Source of the DNA: Poriferisodalis sp965214215 | GTDB taxonomy: Bacteria; Actinomycetota; Acidimicrobiia; Acidimicrobiales; Poriferisodalaceae | Length of the DNA stretch: 64,000 nucleotides | Direction of reading: 5' to 3' | Assembly (NCBI RefSeq): GCF_965214215.1 | Contig: NZ_CBDCBD010000003.1 | Coordinates: forward strand, 620,001 to 684,000 | Shown here: positions 25,024 through 33,442 of the stretch, one piece after another | Layout of the letters: the number at the start of each line of letters is the position of its first letter | Numbering within the stretch: position 1 is the first letter of the stretch | Translations under genes and position numbers: made by a program | The notes under the pieces: model-generated | Database searches by the model: none | The model's input: the letters and a program-made list of their open reading frames with translations, nothing else | Told to the model about the DNA's origin: nothing

Positions 25024-25821
25024 GTGTGCCCACCATCCCCCGACACGAACACGAACAATCCCGTAACAGGCGGTCTGCTCGAAACGACCTACCTCGTCTA
25101 CGTCGACGACTCGGGAGACGAGACCCAGGATCTCCTCACTGCGCTGGCGATCCCCGTGCCGGCGTGGGCACACACGCTGCAGACCTGGAAGAAGTTCCGG
25201 CGCTGGGTCGCACGGCAGTTTGGCGTCCCGACCAGCACCGAGCTGCATGCGCTGGACCTCGGCACCAACTCGAACGCAGGACGGGGCAAGCTGCCGCCGC
25301 TCAAGCCAGGGGACCGAAACCAGATCACCAGCGCCGCCTTCAGGACGATCGGGTCGATCGCAGAACTGCGAGTCCTGACCGTGTATGCGCCGGTTCCGGA
25401 GGGTTCGGGAGGCCTCTACCCGCAGCTCGTCGCGTTCACCGAGGAGTTCTGCGAGTTCCACGACTCCCACGCCGTCATCTGGTACGACGGCACCGCGGAA
25501 AACCTAGCCCGATCGACCCGAGCCGCTCACCGAGCTCTTCCGTACTCTCGCCGAGTGCTCGAAGATCCGACGGGCTATGACAGCTCCGAGAGTCATCTGA
25601 TACAGATGGCCGACTTCATCGCCCACTCCGCGCACCATGCGGTGCTCAACGACCGCGGCACCGGGCCGGCCGACTCATACCTACGCGAGCACGCCTACAA
25701 CAAGCTGCTGCCCACAGCGGACACCCCAGGTCACGTCTGGCCTAGCGGCATCGACGCCGACGGCCTCCCGCGCTATGCGCATCGGCTCGGCATTCGCGAC
25801 TATCCCCCAAAAGCACGATGA
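25024..25821 (+). CDS. DUF3800-family protein (RNase H-like fold)
   Basis: A protein of about 265 residues. Near its N-terminus it has LVYVDDSGDE, the acidic signature of DUF3800 proteins, whose predicted RNase H-like fold implies nuclease activity. Further acidic and histidine positions (LHALDLG, WYDGTAENLARSTR, HLIQMADFIAHSAHHAV) match the family layout, in which QMADFIA is the conserved C-terminal helix. A GTG at 25024 or 24991 could be the start. The gene is divergent from the winged-helix-like gene at 23954, with a shared AT-richer promoter gap at 24800-25023. Confidence 0.78.
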   Translation: MCPPSPDTNTNNPVTGGLLETTYLVYVDDSGDETQDLLTALAIPVPAWAHTLQTWKKFRRWVARQFGVPTSTELHALDLGTNSNAGRGKLPPLKPGDRNQITSAAFRTIGSIAELRVLTVYAPVPEGSGGLYPQLVAFTEEFCEFHDSHAVIWYDGTAENLARSTRAAHRALPYSRRVLEDPTGYDSSESHLIQMADFIAHSAHHAVLNDRGTGPADSYLREHAYNKLLPTADTPGHVWPSGIDADGLPRYAHRLGIRDYPPKAR

Positions 25822-26324
25822 GCCCCCAATGAAGGAGGCTCTCGCAAGCCACTCTCGCGGCTCAGACCATCTCGACGAGCACTTCGTGCTCCGATGACCT
25901 CGATACAGAAGATACACGAAGCAGCGACCGAACACCCACCACGCCGCTCCTTGAATCGTGACGTTAGGTCGGTGCGTCTGCGGCTGCCGCGGATCAGGGT
26001 GCTGGGGATGATCGTCAACGCGCCCGGGAAGCTGGTGGAGGGGGAGGCATCGATGGTGCGCCGGCGGGCGTCGTCGAAGCCGACGGCGTGATCTTCGCTG
26101 GCCCCCCCATCCACCGGTCGACGCTCCGCGGCGCAGCTGGTCCGCCTTTCGGACGTTACACGCGCAAGACCCGGCCGCTCACCGTCCGGAGAGGAGCCGG
26201 GCCTACTTCCTCGGGCTACTGCCTTCGGCACCCTCAGTCTCGCCCAACCTCTCGCCAACTGCAAGGCCATTCTCAATGCTCCCCGAGCCTCGATGGCGTC
26301 TCGTCCAAGGGCGGCCATCACTCC
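25822..26324. other. intergenic stretch with no recognised content
   Basis: About 500 bp between the DUF3800 gene and the next winged-helix-like gene. Short open frames on both strands are Arg/Pro/Ser-rich without family resemblance, and no hairpin or repeat of note was found. It may contain decayed sequence. Confidence 0.4.
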
Positions 26325-27050
26325 GTGTCAGTCCGAAGAACCGAACCGCTGGTGACGATTTGGCTTCGAGATCCTGTCGATGCGGCGAGGCGCCCCATAC
26401 CTCGAGCTGGACCCTTGGCCACCTTCGTGTCCAACGGCGACCGCACCGGCCTGCTCCTTTACCTGCTCGTGCTCACGAAGGCCAGTTCTGAGCCGTGGGA
26501 CGTGTCGCTTCATTCTTCGGTGTGGGCGCGCGCAATGGGCCTCCCGAACCCGGACTCAGCAGCCGCACGAGGACGAGTGTCGAAGGCTTGGAAGAGACTC
26601 GCCGAGCGCAACCTCGTTGAACGAAGCCGTCGTCACAGGTACGCGGTTGTCAGTCTGCTCCGCGAAGACGGTTCTGGAGAGCGATACGAGCGACCCACGC
26701 GAGGCTTCATACAGATCCCTCATGAGCTGTGGACTGCTGGACCCTCCCCGCAACAACGGTGGTACGAGCGCCTGAGCCTCCCTGCGCTGACATTCCTGCT
26801 CATTGCCCTGAGAAACGCCGACCGCTTCGGCCTGCCCGCTGAACGCGGCCCGGACTACTACGGCATCTCCGCTGACACCTTGACGAGGGGTGCCCGCGAG
26901 CTTCGACTGGCCGAGCTGCTCAAGATCGACAAGGCACTGATCACAGCACCGTTGGCGCCATCGGGGGTGACTGCTGAGAACCGGTACACGCTGAGACCCC
27001 CGTTCGGTCCTCAAGGCACTTCGAGCAACGCAACGAGTCGAAGTCGATGA
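26325..27050 (+). CDS. winged-helix-like protein, second pair
   Basis: A protein of about 241 residues with the layout of the protein at 23954-24799. One helical segment spans TGLLLYLLVLTKASSEPWD, WARAMGLPNPDSAAARGRV and AWKRLAERNLVERSRRHRY. Then come a GSGERYERPTRGF linker (compare GSGEPYSKPS in the other protein) and a second segment, LPALTFLLIALRNADRFGL and TLTRGARELRLAELLKI. A GTG at 26325 is a plausible start; the longer open frame is Pro/Arg/Ser-rich and looks non-coding. It overlaps the next gene by ATGA. Confidence 0.62.
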   Translation: MSVRRTEPLVTIWLRDPVDAARRPIPRAGPLATFVSNGDRTGLLLYLLVLTKASSEPWDVSLHSSVWARAMGLPNPDSAAARGRVSKAWKRLAERNLVERSRRHRYAVVSLLREDGSGERYERPTRGFIQIPHELWTAGPSPQQRWYERLSLPALTFLLIALRNADRFGLPAERGPDYYGISADTLTRGARELRLAELLKIDKALITAPLAPSGVTAENRYTLRPPFGPQGTSSNATSRSR

Positions 27051-27577
27051 CCAGCCATGCCTTCATCGACGAATCGGTTCGCGGCCCGAACTACTGCCTC
27101 TGCGCCACGCTGGTGCCAGTTCACGGCCTCGCAGCGGCGCGCTCGCACATGCGGTCCCTACTGATCTCAGGTCAACGGCGCTTGCATTTTGTCGCCGAGA
27201 GCCCGCGGCGCCGCAAAGCGCTGCTCCAGGACATCGCCAAGACCCCGTCCCAGTCGATGATTCACATCGCTGTAGGCGGTGAGCAGGTAGCAGCGCGCGC
27301 TGCTGCACTTGAGTCGCTCATGTTTGAGCTAGTAAATCGGAATGTCGAGCGCATCGTTCTGGATTCGCGCCAAGGCCAAGATCATCGGGACCGGGCGGTA
27401 ATAGCGCGGACTCTTGGATCCGACGCGGGGACCGATGTCCAGTACCAGCATCTGTCCTCTGCAAGCGAGCCTCTTCTCTGGATCCCCGATGCCGTCGCTT
27501 GGTCATGGGGACGAGGAGGCCAATGGCGGTCCTTAATCGAGGCACTCGGACTCCTGAAGGACGTGCAGCACACCTGA
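27047..27577 (+). CDS. DUF3800-like small nuclease-fold protein
   Basis: A 176-residue protein starting SHAFIDESVRGPNYCLC. The early AFIDES acidic motif, the basic HFVAESPRRRKALL segment, the ERIVLDSRQG strand and the late PLLWIPDAVAWSW helix match the RNase H-like DUF3800 layout in a shorter form. It is translationally coupled to the winged-helix-like gene upstream (ATGA overlap), so this pair is a co-directional operon while the pair at 23954-25821 is divergent. Nuclease activity is inferred from the fold only. Confidence 0.62.
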   Translation: MTSHAFIDESVRGPNYCLCATLVPVHGLAAARSHMRSLLISGQRRLHFVAESPRRRKALLQDIAKTPSQSMIHIAVGGEQVAARAAALESLMFELVNRNVERIVLDSRQGQDHRDRAVIARTLGSDAGTDVQYQHLSSASEPLLWIPDAVAWSWGRGGQWRSLIEALGLLKDVQHT

Positions 27578-27724
27578 ATCACGTCGGGACTTGTCGGCGG
27601 CTCGCTTCTTGGACTTGCCGGCTGCGGCCGGTCCGGAACGAGCGACGTGACCTCATAGGAACCTGTGCCCGCAGATGCCATCACTGTTATGTCCGTGCGG
27701 TCCCGGCACGCGAGCCGCTCCGAG

Positions 27725-27850
27725 ATGACCGACAACAGCATGCCAGAACCATCACAGGCGGTGATCGGCGGTATTGACTGTCACACCGACTTCCACGTCG
27801 CCGCCGCGTTGGACCCGCTCGGCCGTGTGCTGGGCACCGATTCACCCGGG
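27725..27850 (+). pseudogene. IS110-family transposase N-terminal fragment
   Basis: Reads TDNSMPEPSQAVIGGIDCHT then DFHVAAALDPLGRVLGTDS, the start of the DEDD domain of IS110 transposases (first catalytic Asp in GGIDCHTD). Homology stops near 27850. The surrounding 27578-28246 has no intact gene and no other recognisable element. Confidence 0.75.
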
Positions 27851-28246
27851 GACACCTGTGCACCGAATTGGGGGTGGACTCGTCCCCCAAGCGGCGCTGC
27901 TGACCGTTTCATTGCGGTCAGTGTCCGCCCGGCGACAGAAGGCATCGAAGTCTTGGTCGCGGCGGGTCCCGCGTTTGGCGCGTCGATGGCCGATGATTGG
28001 CACGTCCAGAAATTCTGTTGGCCGAGTTGCAACCAACGCCGAAGCACTGCAGGCTTTGCCCAATCTTCCCCGCCGTCCACCACCACCCAGCGGAGGTGCA
28101 CTGGCGGGGCTTTGCTTTGGTCCCGTGGCGCGAAGCCGGTTCGCCTGCCCGCCGCGTCACGGTTTGAGGATCTCTGATCCGACACTTCGGGGATCGAGCG
28201 CGTAGCCGCCGGCAGAGCAATCGCTGGGAACCGTCGACCTGCATGC

Positions 28247-28585
28247 GTGTGCGACGGCTTCGAACTGTCGAGCCGAAGCGTTACATTCGACGGCGTGGGC
28301 AGGCGTGAGCAAGTCGTTGGCCGGTTCCGAGCCGAGATCCGAGACGCAGCCGCGCGGAACAAGGCGACCGCGATCGCGCTCGTGGGCTCTGTTGCGCGGG
28401 GCGACGACGTCGCGCACAGCGACTACGACTTCTTGGTCGATTTCGACCGGGGCGTCACGCTGTTCGACATCGGCGGCCTCAAGGCAGATCTCGAAGACCT
28501 CCTCGGCGCCGAGGTGGATGTTGTGCCGAGGTCATGCCTGCGAGACCGCCACCGCACGATGCTCGCCGACGCGATCCCGCTGTGA
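28247..28585 (+). CDS. mntA: MntA-type nucleotidyltransferase antitoxin
   Basis: A 112-residue minimal nucleotidyltransferase with GSVARGDDVAHSDYDFLVD (residues 47-65), the GS and D-x-D catalytic signature. It is expected to AMPylate and neutralise the HepT toxin encoded next. Its stop overlaps the hepT GTG (GTGA). It lies in a 396-bp segment almost identical to 13001-13396. GTG at 28247 is used as the start; a later GTG (28294) is also possible. Confidence 0.9.
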   Translation: MCDGFELSSRSVTFDGVGRREQVVGRFRAEIRDAAARNKATAIALVGSVARGDDVAHSDYDFLVDFDRGVTLFDIGGLKADLEDLLGAEVDVVPRSCLRDRHRTMLADAIPL

Positions 28586-28920
28586 GCCGCAGCGACGCCG
28601 AACGGGTCGCGGACATACTCGCCGCGTGCGACCGGTTGGCGGAGATCGTCGAGTTGGGCCGAGGGGAGTTCGACGGGAGCTGGCTCGCCGTGAGCGCTGC
28701 GAGCTACGAGCTCGCCGTTGTCGGCGAGGCAATGACGCATCTCTCAGATGAGTTTTTGGACATGCACAGGAACGTGCCGACACGAAAGGCCAAGTCGCTT
28801 CGCAATCTGCTGATGCACGAGTACTTCAGGACCGAACCTGAGATCCTGTGGGACACCATGGTCTCCGACATTCCCGAGCTAGCGCGCATGCTGGGCGCGC
28901 CGCCGCCTGCTGAGCGCTGA
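28582..28920 (+). CDS. hepT: HepT-type HEPN ribonuclease toxin
   Basis: A 112-residue all-helical HEPN-domain protein (DUF86/HepT type). The catalytic R-x4-H-x-Y motif is present as RNLLMHEY at residues 74-81; Y81 is the residue that MntA AMPylates in characterised pairs. HepT toxins cleave RNA. The start GTG overlaps the mntA stop, giving a coupled antitoxin-toxin operon. Unlike the copy at 13362, this gene is complete. Confidence 0.9.
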   Translation: MSRSDAERVADILAACDRLAEIVELGRGEFDGSWLAVSAASYELAVVGEAMTHLSDEFLDMHRNVPTRKAKSLRNLLMHEYFRTEPEILWDTMVSDIPELARMLGAPPPAER

Positions 28921-29120
28921 CGGGATTGCTGGTCGGTTCAGGCTCGCCTCGCCGACCCGCTGCGTGACTGTCTGAGGGATTCCCGTTCAGTACTTCGGGG
29001 ACCAACAATGCAACCGACTGCCGTGCGACCGCTGACGCGCGTTGTCTTCGCAGCCGCCGAGCCGCAGCGCACAAGCGAGAACACGCAGCCGCCGTGCCAC
29101 ATGACTGGGACGTCTCGCAA

Positions 29121-29182
29121 GCGGCCGTCGAGAGCGCTGTCAGCACCCGAATTCGCACCGAGAGGAGCTGAACAAGGAGAAA
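29121..29182 (+). repeat. dispersed repeat R3
   Basis: A full copy of the dispersed element (GCGGCCGTCGAGAGCGCTG, CCCGAATTCGCACCG, ending AACAAGGAGAAAT). In place of the ATG seen in R2 and R4 it ends in ATAG. It sits between the HepT gene and the cell-wall-protein remnant; 28921-29120 shows nothing else. Confidence 0.65.
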
Positions 29183-29190
29183 TAGAACCC

Positions 29191-29790
29191 TGGCTACCAC
29201 CAAGAAGCGGCAGGGTCACCGAGCACACCTTCACGGTGAACGCGAGCAGGCCCTTGGCCAGCGGTGACGAGATCAAGATCGCCAAGGATGCGATCATGGA
29301 CGACGCCGGCGACCAGAATGCCGAACGGGCCGGTCCCGCGTCTTTTGCGCCGGCAGGCGGTGTGGGTCTGACGGGCGTCCGTGTGAGCGGTCAGTTCCGC
29401 GACGCGCAGGCAAAGCACGCGGTGCCGGCGGCATGGACCGGGGGCAACGGTGCCGAGGGCGGTCTTGAGGACGTGTTCTTCACCGCAAAGGCCAACGGCC
29501 GCGCTGGCGGCGCCAACGGCGACTGCTGTACGTTCGGCTTCCGCCGAGCCAGCACCTACGACGCGAACAAGCCCGTCAGCTTCAAGGTACTGCTGGACAC
29601 GACCGCCAAGCGTGCCTTCATCACGTTCGTCGACGGCAAGCCGAAGTTCAGCGGCCGTGTGGCGACGGTGCACAGCAGCGCTCTGCTCGCAGATGTGTTC
29701 GCGGCCGCTGTCGCCCGCGTGCCCACGGCGTCGCTGGCCGACATCGGCCTTGGAGGTGAGACCGACATCACGGGACCGGTCCGGGCCGCT
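29191..29790 (+). pseudogene. remnant of a cell-wall/S-layer-like protein
   Basis: An open frame of about 200 codons with no proper start encodes the style of sequence found in the C-terminal half of the protein at 544-3387: LASGDEIKIAKDAIMDDAG compares with KGDIVVLNPGAIKDEAENA there, and ITFVDGKPKFSGRVATVHS with RFMDGTPKVSDLLAALNGS. It lacks a signal peptide and wall-binding repeats. It runs open into the Fic frame, but an AT-rich promoter-like stretch lies between, so a fused product is unlikely. Confidence 0.65.
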
Positions 29791-29799
29791 CGGCGATCT

Positions 29800-29862
29800 C
29801 CCGAATTTGAACTAATCGATAACATTCGTCATAACTCAACAAATTCAAGACTTGTCCGATCC
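29800..29862 (+). promoter_or_regulatory. AT-rich promoter region of the fic gene
   Basis: A sharp drop in GC just upstream of fic. TTGAAC near 29808 and TAACTC near 29833 form a plausible -35/-10 pair with about 19-bp spacing. It separates the cell-wall-protein remnant from the Fic start. Confidence 0.4.
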
Positions 29863-29880
29863 GGATCTGGGGGTTCAGTC

Positions 29881-30906
29881 GTGCCGGAACTGCCTGCTGC
29901 CTCTCGACGTTCGGGTCCCGGCCGCCCGTCTCATCTGGAGGTGTACGAGCGGCTTCACATACAAGTTCAGGAATTGCGGGAGAATCTGGGTGGGCTTCCG
30001 CTGCCCGAGGAGGCGGCCGACATCTGGCGCGGCCTCTGGTACGAGGAGGCGCACCATTCGACTGCACTGGAAGGCAACACGCTGGTGCTCAGGCAGGTGG
30101 AGCGGCTGCTGGCCGAGGGACGAGCGGTGGGAAGCAAGGACCTCGCCGAGTATCTGGAGGTGAAGGGCTACGCCGATGCTTCCGAGTGGGTGTACTCCCA
30201 GGCGATTCACCCACAGCGTCTCGGTTTGCACCAGCAGATCGTGACGCTTGCCGAAGTCCGCGAAGTCCATCACGCTGCGCTCTCGCCGGTGTGGGAGGTG
30301 TCGCCGCACCCGAGTGCGACTCACGCCGAGGCGCCCGGCAGCTATCGACGCCATGACATCCACCCATTCCCCGGGGGCATGGTTCCCGTCGAATGGCCGC
30401 TCGTCGACGCAGAGATGACTGCGTGGGCAGATCGGGTCAACTCGCTTGACCCGACTGTGCCGATATTTCCCGAAGCGCTGGCTTCGACCCATTGCCGCTT
30501 CCAGCAGATCCATCCCTTCCTCGATGGCAACGGGCGGACAGGGCGGCTCGTGCTCAACTTGGTGCTTGTCAGACTCGGCTTCCCCCCGGCAATCATCCAC
30601 AAGCGGGACCGTGACCGGTACCTGCAAGCGCTTCGTCGTGCCGACGCGGGTGAGCCGGGACCGCTCGGGGCCATGCTCGCGCGGGCCGTTCTGGACAGCC
30701 TCTACAAGTTCGTCCTGCCAGCCGTCGCAGGCCCAGCGCGCCTTGTGCCGCTCGAAGCGTTGGCCACCGACGACATCACAGAGGTGGCTCTTCGCGGGGC
30801 CGCAAACCGAGGCAGACTTCAGGCAACGCGCGGCAGCGACGGACGCTGGCGCAGCAGCCGACGGTGGGTACAGGAATACCTGTCGTCCCGATACCTGCGC
30901 ACGTGA
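29881..30906 (+). CDS. Fic-domain AMPylase with N-terminal inhibitory helix (class II)
   Basis: A 341-residue Fic protein. The active-site motif HPFLDGNGRTGR (residues 211-222) has the catalytic His and the nucleotide-binding Gly and Arg residues. An N-terminal S-x3-E-G motif (STALEGN, residues 60-66) is the autoinhibitory helix of class II Fic proteins. Such enzymes transfer AMP from ATP to a target protein. The C-terminal segment (ITEVALRGAANRGRLQATR) looks like a small winged helix. GTG at 29881 is chosen because AT-rich promoter sequence lies upstream; the longer open frame into the cell-wall-protein remnant is probably fortuitous. No antitoxin gene is needed for this class. Confidence 0.88.
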   Translation: MPELPAASRRSGPGRPSHLEVYERLHIQVQELRENLGGLPLPEEAADIWRGLWYEEAHHSTALEGNTLVLRQVERLLAEGRAVGSKDLAEYLEVKGYADASEWVYSQAIHPQRLGLHQQIVTLAEVREVHHAALSPVWEVSPHPSATHAEAPGSYRRHDIHPFPGGMVPVEWPLVDAEMTAWADRVNSLDPTVPIFPEALASTHCRFQQIHPFLDGNGRTGRLVLNLVLVRLGFPPAIIHKRDRDRYLQALRRADAGEPGPLGAMLARAVLDSLYKFVLPAVAGPARLVPLEALATDDITEVALRGAANRGRLQATRGSDGRWRSSRRWVQEYLSSRYLRT

Positions 30907-30939
30907 GGCTGGCCCGATGACGCCGCTGAGCAGAGCCCC

Positions 30940-30970
30940 GACGGCCCGCTCCCTGCCCACATCTTCACTG
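30940..30970 (+). repeat. 31-bp flank repeated after the darG gene
   Basis: The partner of 5781-5811. Immediately after it the sequence switches to the end of IS3-type element A. Confidence 0.7.
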
Positions 30971-31013
30971 TTTGGTGGAGGCTCTGTTCCTTGAGAGGAT
31001 GGAGCGATGCCGG
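30971..31013 (+). mobile_element. 5' end fragment of IS3-family element A
   Basis: TTTGGTGGAGGCTCTGTTCC and the following GAGAGGATGGAGCGATGCC match, on the opposite strand, the uninterrupted terminus and orfA start of element A (6838-6865 joined to 8128-8144). It documents the unbroken form of that terminus. Confidence 0.7.
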
Positions 31014-31066
31014 CCAAGAGAAGTGTCCTGCCGAGTGGTGTGGGTTCAGGGTGAGCGGAGGATCAG

Positions 31067-31450
31067 GTGAGCAGTCCGGATGCACGAGCGGTCGTCGACC
31101 ACGACGCCGACAGCGACACGATCTTTGTCTCGTTCCGTGGTTTCGGGCCAGGTGCGGTGAACCGCGGCGCTGACGGTCTCGGGGTCAGCCTCTCCCGGTC
31201 GGCGGCGCTCGCTGCTTGTGAAGCGCTCGGCGACCCGCGGCTCGACTCGGTGTGGGACCGGGTGAGGCCCGCGGAAGGGCCGTCGGTGTTCCCCGAGGGT
31301 GACGGAGTGCAGTTGGAGGGATTCGGCCGGCTCGGGTCGGTGCCCGGAGCGCTCGTGTTGGGGGACATGAGTGTGTCGCAGGCGAAAGCGCTCCGAGAGC
31401 AGCTGGCAGCTCAGTGCGCCGAATGGCGCAAAGACGGCCGCGTCGGCTGA
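31067..31450 (+). CDS. hypothetical soluble protein
   Basis: A 127-residue protein of unknown family with no signal or membrane segment (ADSDTIFVSFRGFGPGAVN, GVSLSRSAALAACEALGDP, SVSQAKALREQLAAQCAEW). GTG at 31067 follows GGAGGATCA with good spacing. GC content and codon use match the core genome, unlike the genes before it. It marks the right border of the IS-rich region. Confidence 0.6.
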   Translation: MSSPDARAVVDHDADSDTIFVSFRGFGPGAVNRGADGLGVSLSRSAALAACEALGDPRLDSVWDRVRPAEGPSVFPEGDGVQLEGFGRLGSVPGALVLGDMSVSQAKALREQLAAQCAEWRKDGRVG

Positions 31451-31480
31451 GCGGGCCCGTCGACGGCGGGCGCAGGCCAA

Positions 31481-31638
31481 AGCCTTCGGCGTGCTCGACC
31501 CGGCACAGCGAGAAGTCAGACGCAACACATAGAGCCTTCGGTGTGCTCGACCCGGCACAGCGAGAAGTCAGACGCAACACATAGAGCCTTCCGGTGTGCT
31601 CGACCCGGCACAGCGAGAAGTCAGACGCAACACATCAG
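31481..31638 (+). repeat. three tandem 52-bp repeats
   Basis: Units begin AGCCTTCGG at 31481, 31533 and 31585. The third is 1 bp longer. Each contains GTGCTCGACCCGGCACAGCG and AAGTCAGACGCAACACAT. The surrounding 31451-31830 contains no gene. Confidence 0.9.
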
Positions 31639-31831
31639 GCACCATCGGCCGGGCGGCGGACAGGACAGTCAAGGTGGTCTCCCAAGGCTCCTAAGAGGTC
31701 ACGTCCGACCGACCGGTCGGTCGGTGCGCGCCAGCAGCCCGAGCACCAGACCGACAGAGCCTGCCGAGGCACACCGGCCCGTCACATCCAGAGCCAGACC
31801 CAGGCCCGAACTGCTGACCCCAACATCATGA

Positions 31832-32086
31832 CTGTCACACCCCCCACATACGGTGCTTCCCATGAACAGCGACGGCGACGGCGACTACGGCACCCCGATC
31901 GCCCTGAGTGCTGCGGCGGCGGATGCGGCTGCGACGCCGACGACGGTGTCACACCTCTCACATACGGTTGTTCTCATGAGAAGCGACGGCGACAGCGGCA
32001 GCCCTGTCGCACCGAGTGACGCGGTGACAGATACGGCTGTAACGCCAACGAGCCTGTCACACCCCCCACGTACGATTGTTCTTATG
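31832..32086 (+). promoter_or_regulatory. triplicated leaderless-type promoter/start region of the DUF222 gene
   Basis: Three diverged units of about 110 bp. Each has TGTCACAC exactly 29 nt before an ATG (31862, 31976, 32084) and a TACGGT/TACGAT box 13 nt before it. Each ATG is followed by AACAGCGACGGC or a near variant. The box-to-ATG distance fits transcription starting at the ATG itself. The second DUF222 gene has the same element at the same distance (41449-41478). Confidence 0.65.
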
Positions 32087-33442
32087 AACAGCGACGGCGT
32101 TTTGGGGGCTGCGAACGGCGGGTCGGCCGGCGTGTTGGCATCGGGTGGGGTACGTGTGGATGCGGTGGATGTCGCCGGGCTGTGCGGGCAGGGCTTGCAG
32201 GCACGGCTGGGCGAGATCGCCCGGGCCGAGTCCGGGCTGGCGGCGATGAAAGCGGACGCGCTGGGCGAGATCGCTCGCCGCAGCGGCGACGGCGCGGCTG
32301 CGCATGCCGCTGCTGATGTGATGTCGGTCTCGGGCCGCAGGGCACGCGGCGAAGTCCGCGACGCGGTACGGCTCGCCGAGCTGGACGCGACCCGCCAAGG
32401 GCTCTCGGCGGGCACTGTGCCGGTGGGTCACGCGCAGCTGATCGCCCGTGCCGCGGGCGACGCTGCGATCGACGACGAGTACCTGGCCGAACGGGCAGGC
32501 TGTGAGGGCTATGACGAGTTCCGTCGCACCGTTGCGCGTCATGTGGCCGACGTGAACCGCGACGACGGCGAGTCGGTGCTGGAACGGCAGCGCAAGGCGC
32601 GTGCCGCCAAGCTGTTCACCCGCGCCAGCGACGCCATGACCGTGCTGAGCCTCTGCGTCGACCCCGTTATGGGCGCCCGGCTGGGCACCGTGATCGCGGC
32701 GACTGAGCGGCGCCTGTTCCGAAACGAAGACCCCGCAGCACGGCGCACACCGGCCCAGCGGATGGCCGACGCCGTCACCGAGCTCATCTGCGATCCCGAC
32801 GCCAAACGCCCCGCGGGCGCGTCGCTGATCGTCGTCGCCGACTACGACACGGTCAACCACCAGCTCACCGGCGGCCGTCTCGCCGACGGCACCCCGATTC
32901 CGATCAGCGAGATCGCTCAGATCGCCGTCGACGCCGAGGTGCTGCCCGCGATATTCGAAGCCGCTACCGGCGATCTGCGGATGGGACGCAGCCGCCGCAC
33001 CGCCACCGACCTCCAACGCGCCGCGCTGGCGTTGCGCGACAAAGGCTGTGTCGGCTGCGGCATCGCTCCTGAGCGATGCCAGCACCACCACATCGACCAC
33101 TGGCAACACGGCGGACCCACCGACTATGAAAATCTCGTCACCGTCTGCGTCGATTGTCACAACGTCAAGATTCACCAACAAGGCTTCACCGCCCAATGGG
33201 ACACCGAGAACAGCCGCTACGGCCTCCAACCGCCAACCGAGCCGACAGACCAGCCACCGAACAGCACCAGCATGCCGCCGAGGACGCGTCCCACGCCGCC
33301 GCCGCGGTTGCCAAACGAGACACCGAACAGCACCAGCACCCAGACCGCACCCCCAGCACCATCAGGCCAGCCGAAGCCCGCCTCGGGCGCTTCGTCGAAC
33401 AGCACCAACACCCAGACCGCACCCCGAGCACCCCCCACCTGA
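32084..33442 (+). CDS. DUF222 / HNH endonuclease-domain protein
   Basis: A 452-residue member of the actinobacterial DUF222 (13E12 repeat-like) family. The DUF222 region covers about residues 20-300 (GRRARGEVRDAVRLAELDA, LSLCVDPVMGARLGTVIAA). The HNH nuclease domain follows, with zinc-binding cysteines and catalytic histidines in CVGCGIAPERCQHHHIDHW and VTVCVDCHNVKIHQQG. The C-terminal 80 residues are Pro/Thr/Ser-rich with repeated NSTSTQTAP-like units. The frame is open to 31853 through two more copies of the start region; ATG 32084, the last of the three, is preferred because the DUF222 sequence starts there. The cellular role of the family is not established. Confidence 0.85.
   Translation: MNSDGVLGAANGGSAGVLASGGVRVDAVDVAGLCGQGLQARLGEIARAESGLAAMKADALGEIARRSGDGAAAHAAADVMSVSGRRARGEVRDAVRLAELDATRQGLSAGTVPVGHAQLIARAAGDAAIDDEYLAERAGCEGYDEFRRTVARHVADVNRDDGESVLERQRKARAAKLFTRASDAMTVLSLCVDPVMGARLGTVIAATERRLFRNEDPAARRTPAQRMADAVTELICDPDAKRPAGASLIVVADYDTVNHQLTGGRLADGTPIPISEIAQIAVDAEVLPAIFEAATGDLRMGRSRRTATDLQRAALALRDKGCVGCGIAPERCQHHHIDHWQHGGPTDYENLVTVCVDCHNVKIHQQGFTAQWDTENSRYGLQPPTEPTDQPPNSTSMPPRTRPTPPPRLPNETPNSTSTQTAPPAPSGQPKPASGASSNSTNTQTAPRAPPT

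Noticed and set aside
25894..26091. 65-codon plus-strand ORF between the two winged-helix/DUF3800 pairs
   Set aside because: No ribosome-binding site, Arg-rich translation and no family resemblance; probably decayed sequence.
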